From Carallia brachiata (taxonomy: Eukaryota > Streptophyta > Magnoliopsida > Malpighiales > Rhizophoraceae), in NCBI GenBank assembly GCA_021464245.1, contig JADCRB010000016.1:4767250-4831249 (forward strand): DNA of 64,000 nt, read 5' to 3'. Both the position numbers and the translations under genes were made by a program. The notes beneath the pieces are model-generated. The model saw only the letters and a list, made by a program, of their open reading frames with translations, searched no databases and was not told the origin of the DNA. Positions 35,252 through 48,639 of this stretch are shown here, in pieces; position 1 is the first letter of the stretch, and every line of letters starts with the position of its first letter.

Positions 35252-37399
35252 AACATGTTTACAAAACTCGACTCGACTCAACGATCCAATAACTGATATA
35301 TCAACGAGATAATTTCATTTTAGGACAAAGAAAAAAAAAATAAGTTATGAAAATTAAAAATGGTCGGTTTATTAATAAATTCTTTTTACGGGTCAATTTT
35401 TTTTAAATATTAATTTATAAATAGACAATCGGAATACAACAACTTGAATATAAATTTATCCGCATTGCTTCGGAACCATTACCACACTGGTCACGAATCT
35501 GTTCAAATTTTATTAGAACCATTACTTCAATTCCATCTTGTCTAAGTCAATTTAATTCGATGACCATTTTAAGATTAAATCAAATGAAGATTTAATTCTT
35601 GTCATTTCATATGGAGGGCCACTAGGAAATTTTATGACCATGGAATCTTGTACTAAACTATGAATATTACGACGAAATAATTGTTGAGAATAATACAACG
35701 CCCAGCCGAGCAAAACTTAGGAGCGAGCATGAAATTTGTGGTTATACCTCCCACAAAAACTCTGCTTTCTCCAATTCAAATAAAGAAAAAAAAAATCTAG
35801 CAAAATAAACACGTGGAATGTCAAGCTCCTAATCCATTGTGTTGTATTAAATATGACATATGCCAAGTGACCATGCACATTATGTTAAAATCTAGCAAAT
35901 TTGACATTTTGCTGACTTTTTTGCGATATATTGTCTTCGCAAACCCTTTTTGTTAGAGGAAAAGATAGTAGTGTGCTTCTTCTTTCATTTTATTTATTTA
36001 TTTTTTATTATTATTATATTATTTTTGCATTTGAGCTTTAATTTCATCAATTTGTGGATGGTAGCAATACTAAGCTACTTTTAACTAGAGATTTAAACTC
36101 TATGTTATAACTTGGGCGTAGAAGTTGAAGAAGCTACTTTTAGCCTTGTAGAGTTTATGAAATAAGTTGGCTGACTACAGAAGATCAAAACGTTTGCTGC
36201 CTACATGAGAGATGTAGCCCAACAACTATAAGAGAGATTTGGCCATGCATTTCTTTTCATTCAGGTCCAATCAAGAAAAATGCTCTACTTTTTTTTTTTT
36301 TTTGCCCCTTTGAGACAATAAAGATAATAGCAACTCAACACACAAGGCAAAAAGAGCGTTTCGAGTGATGCAATTTTCTTTCTTCAAAAATTTTTGAGTG
36401 TTTCAATTTGGAGATGATGCAAAGTGTAAAACAGAAGATAAAAAAATTTGTATTGTTGGCATCTTTCCCTTGGAACTTTGATATGATATGAATTACCAAA
36501 TTCATAATAAACAATGTCATTGTTAAATGAGAAATGCTAGATGGATATGAGTTATTAAAATGAGAGTGATGCAAGTCTAGAAAAGTTCAATTATTATTGT
36601 TAGGTTGCACATTTGTGTTTCTATCTTTGTACAATTAATTAGTTTTGCACTTTTTGTTTTTATTAATTCATGTCAAAAGTCACGTTCACATGATAGAGTT
36701 CTTTAGAAATGTAAAGCAAATAAATGTAGGATATTAATTAATAACGTATAATGTAAATTATGTTGCAGGTACGAAGAAATAGAAATATAATAATGAAAAA
36801 TTTTAACACATCCATTGTATTAATCAATGACTATCTTAAAATTAATTGTCTATAATCTTAGCAGTTTGCACAATTAGTTTATTAATAACTAGAATTGACT
36901 AAAAATTTTATTTTCAAAGAGAGCTTATATATCTGTCCTTGACGCAAACTATTTACCTCTTTACAAGTGTCTAATAATCAAAACAAAAAATATAAATGAC
37001 AGTATTTAATGAACGAGATATAATAATTTATACTGTTAGATTATGAAAGATGTAAAGAATTTGAAAAAAAAAATTATCGGATGTCCTTGAGAGACTACGT
37101 GCTTCTCGAGTGCACTTTTTTTACTTATTCACGTAGTGAAGCTCAAAAAAAAAAAAAAACCTAAATTTCTAAGTGTTCATAAAACGACAAAACATGGGAT
37201 AAGAAGAGAAATATCAAATGCTCTCGAGGCTCCCAGCGGCCAGCGTCATCAATCTTATGGGGGATTCACATCCAAGTAATTATTTGATGTCTATTAAATA
37301 GTAAATTGTTTTATTCATATCCGTATTTATTCTTTCGAATATATCACTCTCTGATGTGTTAAATAAATTGAACGCTTGATAAAAACAAGAAATAAATTG
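35252..37399. other. gene-free AT-rich stretch
   Basis: No gene or repeat could be supported. Isolated open frames such as 36574-36335 (minus) lack any domain and sit in AT-rich, low-complexity sequence. Confidence 0.45.
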
Positions 37400-37412
37400 G
37401 ATAGAAACTTAG

Positions 37413-38402
37413 TTTTTTTTTTTTTTTTTTTATCAGAAACAAAGTTCATTAGATTAAAATATAATAATTTATAAAGAAGGTCAGTCCAACTTAAACCTAC
37501 ACTTTTTTTTTATTTTTTATCATAACTTAAACCTACACTAGTAATATATACATAAAACAAAATGTGCCGCCCAACTAAACAAACCAGAGCCCACCACCAC
37601 TAGGGCCCATGCCATACAACAATCATGCAGGCCAGCAAGGAAACCAAGCCTGGGCCCATAGCCCAAGTAAGACCAAGCCCACAGGCAGAATAAGAGATGG
37701 GCTCAAAGCCCAGTCGAGAGACTGCGAAGGGCCTCTGACGGCAGGCCACCAGCCTAGAGCTAAACGCGCATCAGAAATGCCAAAGCGCCAAACACGGCTG
37801 CAGAACACGGCTGCCAAAGCGCCAAACGAAAAAAAACATGCCCAAGCGCCGAACAACAACGCGGAAGGAGAACGGAATAAGTATATTTGGAGTGTTAAAT
37901 TTTTAGATTTTTTTACGTTTAAATCATAAATTTTTTTAATATTTCATTTGAATCTTAAATTTTTTGATTTTTTACTATATTAGTCCTTTAAATTACAAAA
38001 AGTAGTCAATCCATTAATAAATGAGTTTAATTTAATAAAAATTATTTAAAAAAATTTAAATGCATGAATTAAATATTTTTTTTATCAACAAAATATGCAT
38101 ATTAAATATTTTTTTAATCAACAAATATACGAATTAAATAGGTAACATGCATATTTTTTATAAAAAAGACATTCAATTCATATATTTAATCTTTTTTAAA
38201 TAATTTTTTGTAAATTTAAAATTATTTTTTAATAGATTGATCACTTTTATTAAACAGATAGACTGATTTGGTAGAAAATCAAAAAGTTTAGAATTTAAAT
38301 GAAATGTTAAAAAAGTTTAGGACTCAAATATAAAAAAATTTAAAGATTTAAAATTAAAAAATTATTTATCCCGAAGGAGAACACGGCTGCAGAGATCAAC
38401 GG
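37413..38402 (-). mobile_element. 5'-truncated LINE-type retroposon
   Basis: On the minus strand a GC-rich body (38402-37560) leads to AATGAACTTTGTTTCTGATAAA followed by a pure A tail (37413-37431 as T on plus). The flanks are GATAGAAACTTAG at 37400-37412 and GAAAGAAAACTTAG at 38403-38416, a target duplication of about 13 bases with one substitution and one extra A. Poly(A) plus a long duplication is the mark of LINE-driven insertion. A Mutator-like MITE later entered the body (37874-38372). The body encodes no recognised protein, so it may be LINE 3' end or another retroposed RNA. Confidence 0.65.
37874..38372. mobile_element. Mutator-like foldback MITE, copy 2
   Basis: A 499-base palindrome related to 18804-19305. 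Its ends are GGAATAAGTATATTT and the inverse AAAATTATTTATCCC. It is flanked by a perfect ten-base duplication GAAGGAGAAC at 37864-37873 and 38373-38382. Shared interior words include AATATGCATATTAAATATTTTTTTAATCAACAAATATACG. Confidence 0.9.
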
Positions 38403-38889
38403 GAAAGAAAACTTAGGTTAGTTATCATCTTCGGATTTTGTCCATATCAAACTATATGGTTCAAGATAACCTAACTGCCTAAGCCTATCAAATTATTCCC
38501 ACGTTTCCCTTTTATTTCCATGAATTTATAATCGAATAAAAATTACAATGTTTGTTACACCAGAAAATAAACAGCCACCAATCCTTATTCGATAAAAAAA
38601 AATACGAATAAAAAAAAACAAAAAAACCTCGATTTCACCGAAAGTTGTTATCAACATATCAGAATTTTTATTTTAATCTTATTTTTTAAATAAGTATAAT
38701 TTATTAATAATTTTACGTCATATAATAAAATAATATTAAATTATAAATTAATTTTACTCTTAAATAAGATAAAATTAACATACAACTATCAATATTCAGT
38801 TTTGCTTATCAGACAATCAACAAACTCTGGATTTATTCTCTTCTCTTCTTTGATAAAAAAAAAAAAAGGATTTATTCTCTTCTAACTCC

Positions 38890-39508
38890 GAGTAACAAAT
38901 TTTCCCACCCTCTCCCTACTCGCTCTCTCCCTTCCTCTCTCTGTCTCTGTTTTTTTTTTTTTTTTTTTTTTTCTTCTTTTGTTTCCGCTGAATGAAATTT
39001 CTTCTTTTGTGTACTGGATTATTTGCACAAAATAAGAGTTTTTTTTGATACAGCTTTCTACACAGCCTCAAAACCTATCCTCAATTCTGGGCTTTTGAGA
39101 ATACAACTTTGTCGAGGAGGAGGAGGGCAAAGTGCTTTCATTCTAGTGGGAATTGAAAGCGCCTTAGGAGCTTGGGGGCTGATTTCGTGAACTGGGTGTT
39201 TACCGTTTTCCTCTTTTACCCAATGATTGCTGGTGGATTTTGAGTGCCCAAACTGATTGTAAGGTTCAAAAAGACTCCATCTTTTGTCGATTTGGTGAAC
39301 TGGGTTTTAGTTATTTTGTTGTTTCTCTTCACAACCCATCTTTGTTGGTGAATTATATGACATCATTTTGGCACTAAAATCGGCGAAAGCACTACTAGTG
39401 TTTTTGTGTGTGTGTGTCTGTTTTTTTTTTTTTAATGAGAGGGAGATGAGATGGGATGACTGATGAGATGAGAGTGGCGTTGTTGAGCGAGGAGTTTAAG
39501 GAGAGATA
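38890..39508 (+). promoter_or_regulatory. probable 5' leader of the DUF616 gene
   Basis: A CT-rich tract (CTCTCCCTACTCGCTCTCTCCC and a poly(T) run at 38950-38970) leads into about 500 bases of moderately GC-rich DNA without repeats before the ATG at 39509. Pyrimidine-rich leaders of this kind are common in plant genes. The transcription start is not determined, and a leader intron is possible. Confidence 0.45.
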
Positions 39509-42500
39509 ATGACTGAAGGGCCTTTGGGGATCCGCACTGCGAGTTATGGGTCTTTGGACAAGCCGTCACAACTACTACAGCAGAACAGTAATGGTGGTGG
39601 TGGTGCTCTCTTGCCTATTCAAACAACAACCCGTGCTAAGCCTGTCAAGATGTTTAAGGATAAGGAAAGGTTCTTCCATTGGATCTGTAAATTTGCTGGC
39701 CGCAAAAAGGTCGGAATGCTTCTACTTTGTGTTGTCTCGGCCGTGGTTTTGGTCTGGGTTCTGTCTGTTGCAAAAGGTCTGCCTGTTTGTCCGTCCATCT
39801 GTTTTTGATTGGCCAATGTTCCGTTTCTTATGCAATTATAGTGCTGCTAGTGTTGTTCCTTATCATCATGCCTAGATTGCATTTTTTTTAATTTTTATTT
39901 TTTTGTAGTTAAGTAATGGATATTGCAGTTATCGTATGCTGTGCATTGGTCTGCGTAACGTTTAAGATTATAGTTCAATAACTTACTGAGGAGAGACACT
40001 TGTTTAGCAATGGGACTAGTTTGATTCTTTTTACTTGCAGAAAGACAATCTGGTGTGGACATGAAATGATTCTTAAATCTGGTAGCTTTTTAAGCCTTTT
40101 GAGATGTTCCCTTGCCTGAATGCCTCAATTGCAAGAAGTGCACTTTGTGAAAATATGTTTGTTATTTCACCTGCAACTATCGAAGTGATGTGGCAATTTG
40201 GCTTGTTTTTAGGTGAAAATGAGCAAGAAGGTGACCGCGTGCCAAACATTAGTGTCGATGACAACATGTTCCTTACAAATGGAGAGAATACAACGTTGAT
40301 CATTAGAGGATTGATTGGAGGGCTTACTTTGTCGCCTCCTCCTCAAGAATACTTCCAAGGGTACACTCTTCCTCCAGGGCATCCTTGTAACAGTTTCACA
40401 TTACCTCCTCCACCAGCAGATAAGAAAAGAACTGGACCACGGCGTAAGTTTCTCGTCCTCGCTCAAATGCTTTCTCCGTCTTTTGCAGCCATCCTTTTCT
40501 AGGTTAACATTTGTTGCTGGGGTTCCTGAATGAGGGCTGTTAACTTGTGCACATTCCAAGATAGAAAGGGGATTAAGGTGCTAATATATTGTTACTCAAA
40601 AAAAAAAAAAAAAGGTGCTAATATATTGAGCGAATATGTTACATCAAATGTGATATGCCTTGGCTGTTATTTTACAGCATGTCCTGTGTGTTACCTTCCT
40701 GTGGAAGAAGCCATTGCTTTAATGCCAAAGGTCCCCTCATATTCCCCGGTACTTAAGAATTTGACATATTTATACGAGGATCCGCGAGGCAGAGATGGAG
40801 AATTTGGAGGTTCCGACTTTGGTGGGTTTCCTACTTTGAAGCAGAGAAGTGATTCTTATGATATTCGAGAATCAATGAGTGTGCATTGCGGGTGTGCTCT
40901 CTCTCTGTTTCCCTGTCTCCCCTTCTTTCCCCTGCTGCAAGAAAAGATAAAAGGAAAAACAGAAATTCTTGCTGTACATTTTAATGACCGAAGGCTGCTA
41001 CATTTGGAATATAGTTGCTTTATTTTGTATCTTTGAAACATTCTCTAGTTTCTAGTTTCTATTGGCTGTCACATCTTTACGTTCAGTTTTTGAATGATGT
41101 TAGGTTTGTCAAAGGGGAAAAACCTGGCCGCAATACAGGATTCGACGTGGATGATGTTGACCTGGCTGCCATGGATCAGTGCCAGGGTGTGGTTGTTGTC
41201 TCAGCAATATTTGGTATTGCTTTGTGGATCGCAATTTCAATTGATGATTTCCCTATTCTTTTCTAAACCAACAGATTGCCTACTGAATAAGCTGTTTTCC
41301 TCAGGAGCCTTTGATGACATACACCAGCCAAGTAACATCAGTGAATATTCTAGGAAAACTGTCTGCTTCTTTATGTTCGTGGATAAAGAAACAGAAGCAT
41401 ATCTGAGGAACAATAGTCCTCTGGATGAGACCAGGAAGATCGGTATTTGGAGAGTTGTTGTGGTCCATAATCTTCCATATACAGATGGTCGGCGCAATGG
41501 AAAAGTAAATTCTCTAAACTCTGTTGTCTTCTAAATGTTTGATTAGAGTTAGCTTAGATTTTCTATCTCTCCATCTATGATACTAGATTTGAATTCTATT
41601 TTGGGATTCCTATTGATTGACTAGTCTCCACAGCATGAGAGGATGGAAAGATGCATGCAGTGGAATGTGCTCAGGTCTTCTTATGGTATATGGTACCAAG
41701 AAATTGCATGTGGTCAAAGTGTAAAATGTTTGAGAGGGAACATCGAATGGGTGCCTTGCTGGTCCTGTGTATTGATTTGAAATTCTATCTTATTGTATGT
41801 AGTGGAATTCTTTGGGAATATTAGGATTATACTTAAAAAGCTCATAGCACCTAGTTTTTTTCTCTCATAAAGTCAGAAAAATATAAGTTGAGCACTGTAG
41901 TTACATTGGTTTTGGTATTCATCCTAAATTTGTTACTTGTGCGAGGTGCTACATTTGTTAGCTTGATAATCCAATTAATCCTTGTTGCAGGTTCCAAAGC
42001 TCTTACCGCACAGGTTATTTCCAAATGCTCACTTCTCTTTGTGGATTGATGGGAAACTTAAACTTGTTGTTGATCCATATCAAATTCTTGAAAGGTACTT
42101 TGGATTTTCCTCAAGTATTTTTCCATCCGTGACACTGATATATGAGCATATCCATGATTTTCTTCATTTTATTAGGTTACCTTATGCCTTTTTATGTTTG
42201 GTACAATGTTGTCCAAGGCACTGGGTGCTCTAAGGCTGATGATATAGGACAAACAAGAAAAAAGAACACCTTACACGGTAACCCGCCCAAAACTAATAAC
42301 ACGAGGGGATTCACCTGAAAATAGACTTAAACTCAATCCTCAATATCAATTCAGTATTCATATCAAGTCTCTAAACAATGAAAATAACGTAGGTCCTATT
42401 TGCAGGGATAGTTAAGAAACTAAATACGAAATAATTCAATCTCTCCAAGTAGGAAAATTTTCTTGAATAACTAATCCAATGAAATCTTATAATAAATTAT

Positions 42501-44159
42501 ATTATTATCATAAATACAAAATATTGATGAATTCTTCCATGATAGAACTTTTTTCTTTACTTTTCATCAATAAACTATCCACTACTTAAACCTTTTCAAG
42601 CTCCAGATATAATTCCATTGGTTTTGGTAGTTTCATTTTACTTCTGGCAATTTTTGGAAGTAATATCATGTTCTTACAAGAGTCTCAAAAGCTATACCTT
42701 GTGAGTTCTTCTGTTAGCAAAGGGCCGGCCTTGGCTCATATCATACAGTGGTTTGGTCTATTGGGGTTGGGGTGCATTTAGAGTACAAATTTACAATTAT
42801 TTAGCAAAAGGGGCGTTTAGTACACAAGGCTCCCATATTGAGGGCTAAAGAAGGCTCACATGTAAGCAGTTTTCCCCTTGTTTATAAAGAGTGGTTGTCT
42901 CTACCACTTGAACTTGTGACCTTAAAGTGATAATAGAATAGTCTTATTGTTATAACATGCTCGCCCTTCAAAACTTTGACTCTCACAAGGAATTGGGTAG
43001 ACTGTCAGTTAATTGTGTCGTAATGGGCTTATAATGAGAGGTAACTATTGGGGATGGTTATCAAACTGTGATATGCCAAGATCAAACACTACTAAATTTG
43101 AGTGGTCCCTTGGGAAAGAAACCTTGGTCACTAATTAGTCTGTTCCATTTCTTCTCAGGCACTTGTGGAGAGCAAATGCCACTTTTGCTATTTCTAAACA
43201 TTACAAACGTTTTGACGTGTTTACGGAAGCTGAGGCAAACAAAGCTGCTGGGAAATATGACAATGCCTCCATTGACTTTCAGATTCAGTTTTATAAAAAC
43301 GAGGGTTTGACCCCTTATTCTGAGGCCAAGCTTCCAATTACAAGTGGTAGGATCCAGATCTTTGCTTTCTTTCTTCATGTTTGCTGCCTCATTTTTTTTT
43401 TCTTTTCTTTGCTTATGTCCCCTCTTCCTCCATATTTGATGTGAACCTATGGTGACTGCCTCTGCAGATGTTCCTGAAGGATGTGTTATAATAAGGGAGC
43501 ATGTTCCTATCAGCAACCTCTTTACTTGCCTTTGGTTCAATGACGTTGACCGTTTTACTTCAAGGGATCAACTCTGCTTTTCCATGGTGAGGGATAAGAT
43601 ATGGGCAAAAACGAATTGGACTGTCAACATGTTCTTGGACTGCCAAAGGCGCAACTTTGTTGTTCAGGTAATAACTATGTGTCCTGTTGTTTATGTCTTA
43701 AATGCATCATGTTTAGTATGGTCTTTGAAGGGTGACTACTTTGCTAGTCAACAAGTCGCACTCATGAAAATTTCCTCTTGTACAATTTAGCCTTGATTCA
43801 GCAGCTCAGTTTTGATGAAATTTTCGTTGAATTCTGCTTCTATTATGTTATTAAATTTCATATCGTGGATCAACTCTCTCTTGCATTTTTTTAGTCGGAA
43901 AATTTTATGTTGCCATCTGCAGAAATACCACAGAGAAGTAGTGGCAGCCCGCATGGCCACTCCTCCTCTTCCTCCTCCCGTATATCCTCCACCTCCACCA
44001 CCCATTTTGGTTAATGAACCACCAATCCAAATGGCACTTGAAGCTGGACGAGAGAGAGTGGCAGGTACTCCAGTTCGGAGAGGCCCCAGGCGCCCAAAGA
44101 GGCCCTCCAAGCGTCACCGAAAAGTTGTTGCTGGCATCCCAGATACTGATTCAAGTTAG
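39509..44159 (+). CDS. DUF616 family protein, MUCI70/TOD1-like predicted hexosyltransferase
   Basis: DUF616 (PF04765) proteins are Golgi-type membrane proteins. Arabidopsis MUCI70 acts in seed-mucilage polysaccharide synthesis, and TOD1 was reported as a ceramidase. Nine exons, all with GT-AG borders, join in frame: 39509-39776, 40213-40443, 40678-40891, 41104-41213, 41305-41504, 41991-42094, 43159-43346, 43468-43667, 43923-44159. They give 583 residues, the usual length for MUCI70-type members. A short cytosolic N-terminus precedes one membrane segment (about 68-86, VGMLLLCVVSAVVLVWVLSV), as in type II Golgi enzymes. A luminal stem follows. The conserved domain starts near 167 (CPVCYLPVEEA) and includes DQCQGVVVVSAIFG, FMFVDKET, LWIDGKLKLVVDP, WRANATFAISKHYKR and CLWFNDVDRFTSRDQLCF. 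The tail is Pro-rich (PPLPPPVYPPPPPP) then basic (RRGPRRPKRPSKRHRK). No defect is seen. Intron 6 (42095-43158) is the longest. Confidence 0.95.
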
Positions 44160-45480
44160 GAATTTTATTAGCAAGATTTATATTCTTTTTCATTCACCTT
44201 TTTCAATCATTCATTGGCGGATGGGAAGATTTGTGCAAGATGTTATACTTTCCCCAACCTTTTGGATTATCCATTTCATCATATTTTTTCTTGTATATAT
44301 ATATATACCACATTTTCCAATAATTATAACACGGGTTGGTGCCGAAGTCCTCGAATGAGGTAACCCATTTTCTTTGTTTATTATTACAGCGAGTTTGCAC
44401 TGGAAGTTAATTTAGTTACCGTCTGTCATCGAAAAAATGAAATTAATGAAAAGGTTAAAAAAAAATATTTGAGTGTTTTTACGGACTATATGATTTTTAG
44501 AAAATAACAAAACTTGTCTTACAAAGTTTTTTTTCCACTCATAAATTTAGTACATACCCCCATTTGGGAAATCCTACATAGCTGATGGAATGATATCAAC
44601 ACGAATGGCACACACACGTGCAGCCAATGAGAGAATTTCTTATTTAGTTTTTGATTATTTAATTATAAAGGGTATAAATGGTAAACAAAGAGGCAAAACA
44701 GTACAATAACATCAGGAATTTTTTTTTTCACGTTTTTTGATGTTGTTTCGTTGTGATTGAGGTGCTGGGAAAAGAAATTGCTGTTGCAATTTCAATTCTT
44801 TTGGACTCCTAATTAATTTTAAATAGTATTAAGATGTTTATGCAATTTATCCAACGGCTTATAAAAGCCCATTTGTTTGTTTTTTTAAGTTCAATTTTTC
44901 ACCAGCACTATGATTCTACATTAATTTGATTTAAAAAATCTCACAAAGTATATATCTATTTAATGATTTATTAAAACGTGTAGGCCAGGAGGAGTGGGCC
45001 ATTGTCAAGATAAGATAGCGCTTATAAGCAATCGGAGATATATAGTAAAATTTGCGTGTTACATTCATTAGAGACTCCAATGTCATTCAACAATATTATT
45101 ACTCAAAATAGAACACATCAAGAGGCATAACATTACCCGCAGAGCTAATATTTAAAATCAAACAACAAAAACCAAATACTAAGAAATGGGGAATAAGAGA
45201 AACGTGGAGATATATATATAAATATGTAAGCTTCAACTCAAGTTATCTATATATATTGGCCACATGTAATTGATTAATATAATTAATCTTAACAAAAATT
45301 TTTGACAGGTAATAAGATACTAAAATAATAAATATTGTCATCTGATAAATGTTTAGATATTTTGATAAATAGTAGCTGAAAGTATAATGAAAGTAAGTAT
45401 TTAATATATGTAATATTTAAATAGCAGTTGGAAAATTATTGGAATACGAAAGACATGATGATTTTTTTAATATTTAAATT
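44160..45480. other. 3' flank of the DUF616 gene, no further gene
   Basis: The first 200-300 bases should be 3' untranslated region. The rest is AT-rich and unstructured, with a TA run at 44295-44308. No domain or repeat could be supported. Confidence 0.45.
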
Positions 45481-45933
45481 TAATAAATTGTTTGTCGATT
45501 TGTGAGGTCGATAGGGGTCTAGAGAGAGATAAAGGAAAGAAAGGGGGTAAAAAAAGACAAAAGAGAGAGAGAGACAGAACGAGAAGGTAATTTGTCACAC
45601 GTCATACGAAAGAAACAAGAGTGTAGTAGAGAAGCATCCAACTGTCGTACGTTTGAATAATGGTGTTGCAAGGACTCATTCGAGTGACATACGAGTGAAA
45701 CAAAGTCATTTCCCAAAAAAGCGAAAAACATTAAAATTGAAAAAAAATTATGTATATGTCTAATTATTTCTAATTCTTTCTCCCTCTCTATTTTCCCTCC
45801 AATTTATCTATCTTGCTTTCTATCTGCTCTAGATCTCTTGTTATCCCTCTCTGTTTATCCCTTCCTATTTTTGCCTCTTGCTCTCTCTTCTTTCCCTATC
45901 TCTATTAACCTACCTCAAACATGAAGGCCACAT

Positions 45934-45971
<38 letters not shown>

Positions 45972-48639
45972 GGAGTGAGAGAGAGAGAGAAAAGGGATAG
46001 ATGAAGACATGGGAGGATTGAAAGAAAAATAGAGAACTTTGAACATTTTGGAAGGCCATAGTGAGTAAATTTTATTGAGTTTGATAATTTGTCTACTTTT
46101 AAATATAAATTTTTTTTCCAAATCCAAATTTTCATCAATTTGTAAATAGTTTGTAACTTTTTTTTGATTCTTTGATAACATAATTTTTAAAACTTAACAA
46201 GTTTATGGATATCAAAGATATATAAGTGATTTGGATGTCGTATAAAAAAATACAGATGACGTAAGTGATTGCTTAAGTGACGTGTAAGATACAAAAAATG
46301 TCGCGTGGAATCATTTATGCCAAAGGGATTAAGGTGTCATAAGTAATATTGGAGTGTAGTATGAAAAAATCAACTATCGTTAGGAAGTATCTATGGGTCA
46401 TACAAATGAATAGTTTTAAAGTTTTTAGTTCAAAATAGACAATATTTTTAATTTGTAATATATATTTGCATATAAATTACGTTCATATATTTTATTTTGA
46501 ATTTTTTAATTTTCAAAATTGTTGGTTATTCATGAGGTCGAGAGAGGGCAAGAAAAGAGAGAAAGAATGAGACGGTAATTACTCACACATCGTATGTAAG
46601 AAAGAAAGGTAGCATAGGAAAGCACTCAAATGTCGTATGACTGAAATAATAAATTTCCTACAGAAACATCCATGTGACTACCATGAGAACCAATGTGTCA
46701 TAGAGAATCAATCAATTTTTGTAGAAAAGTACCTGTGTCGTTTACCTTTCTTGCTCTATTTTCTCTCTCCATCTCTCTTTTGTTTTCTCTCTAGCTCCTC
46801 TCATTTGTCCCTCCTGCTCTCTTTTCTCTCTCCATCTTTATCAATCCATCCCAAACATGAAAGGTACACAAAGTGAAAGAGAGTGTGTGAGAGAGAAGAG
46901 ATAGAGAAAGAGAGAGAATGATTGAAAAAGAAAGATAAAAATTTGAATTTATTGTATTTTTAAAGTGTTCAATGTTTTGTGATATATTGATTTTTATATA
47001 CAATTTTAATATCCTTTTTATTTGAATTATAGCTTTGTTCTTGAGAATTTGGTTCAGTTTATTTACTTTTATTGTAATTATTGGACTCTACAAGCCTTAT
47101 TTTGGGAGATATTTAAGGGGGAATCATAAGACAAGTGGTAAGATCATTTAGAGAGGCTCACAGAGCTGTACAGAGAAAGACAAAGAGAATGGCTATAGAG
47201 ACATCAACGAGAGCGTGAGAAGGATGAATTCTACAACTTGAAGGATGACTTTTAGAGTTTTTCTTCTCTTTTCTTTTTCTTATATGAACTAATTTATTTT
47301 TTAAGGTTATTTTGATGTAGCTTGTTACTTTGAAGATTCAATTCTATTTCAATTGATTTGCTTTATTCATATTACGAGTTTATTATTGATGTTAAGGCCT
47401 TTGAATAACTGGCCACTATTTAATTGATCTATGATTGGAAAAGAGTATTAGCAAGAAAATTCTCAAATAGACCTAGGTAATAATCTCCATAGAAATATAG
47501 TTTTTGACATAAGCTATAACTTGACCTGTGTGAGTTCAATTGAATAGCCACAGAGCTTAATGAATCAATTGAGGTTTTATGATTGTTATTGGGATATAAA
47601 ATAGTAGACTTTGATTGGTATATTTGTTGAGTCTTGGGAAAGTCTATCAAAGAATTTTTGATTCTTCAACCATAATGTGAATAATTAAAGGTGATTGTCA
47701 ACGAATTGGGATTGGGTTAGATGGGTACGAGTGAAATCAAAATATTTTAGATTTGTTTTGCAATTGTTAAATTCTTGTTAGTTTATAATTTATAAGTTGT
47801 TTTCTGATTCTCTTATCTGGGATAAATTCATAGATTTTATTAAATTTTTCTTGAGTTTAAATAACAATGAGTTAAGACAATTTTGATACTTGGTCAATAA
47901 TCCTCAAGAGAACAATACTCTACTCATCATTGTATTACTCAAGTGATTTCGTATACTTGTGAATTTTGTTATCATTTTGGGTATGATAATTTGTTTATTT
48001 TTAATATTTAATATTTTTTAATATGAGAATTCTTAGAAAGTTATAAATAGTTTTTAAGTTTTTCTTATTAAAAATAAAAAAAAATTTAATTTTGAAAATT
48101 TTTTAGAATATGAATAACATTTAGATTTTTTTTAATATAAATTTTCAAGAGTGGAAAAAGAATTAAAAAAATTTAATTTTGAAAATGTTTTAGAATATGA
48201 ATAACATTTAGATTTTTTTTTTAATATAATTTTTCAGGAGTGGAAAAAGAATGGAGAAAAAGAAGAGATAGAGGCTGAGAGTGTTAATTTTTGAGGTCGA
48301 AAGTGGAGGAAGAGAAGAGAAAGAGTGCTGATTTTTGAGGTTGAGAGTGGAGAAAGAGAAGAGAAAGAGTACTGCTTTTTTAGGTCGAGAGTGGAGAAAG
48401 AGAAGAGATAGAGAAAGGACAAGAAGGTTATTTCTCATACGTCGTACGAAACAAACAAAAGTGTCATAGAGAAGCACACAAGTATCGTACAACTGAAGTG
48501 AATATGTTGTATAAAGCGTTTGAGTGGCATAAAAGTTAAACAAAGATATCATAGGAAATCATTCAATTGTCATATGAAAGGAATAAGGTGTCGCTGGTGA
48601 TTAGACTAGTGTCGTACAAATGAAATGAAGCTGTTATTG

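Noticed and set aside
43082..43540. A 152-residue minus-strand frame
   Set aside because: It overlaps exons 7 and 8 of the DUF616 gene on the opposite strand and has no domain.
45905..46181. Ser/Leu-rich frames resembling signal or membrane peptides
   Set aside because: They come from GA/CT microsatellite-like tracts within the GTGTCGTA array.
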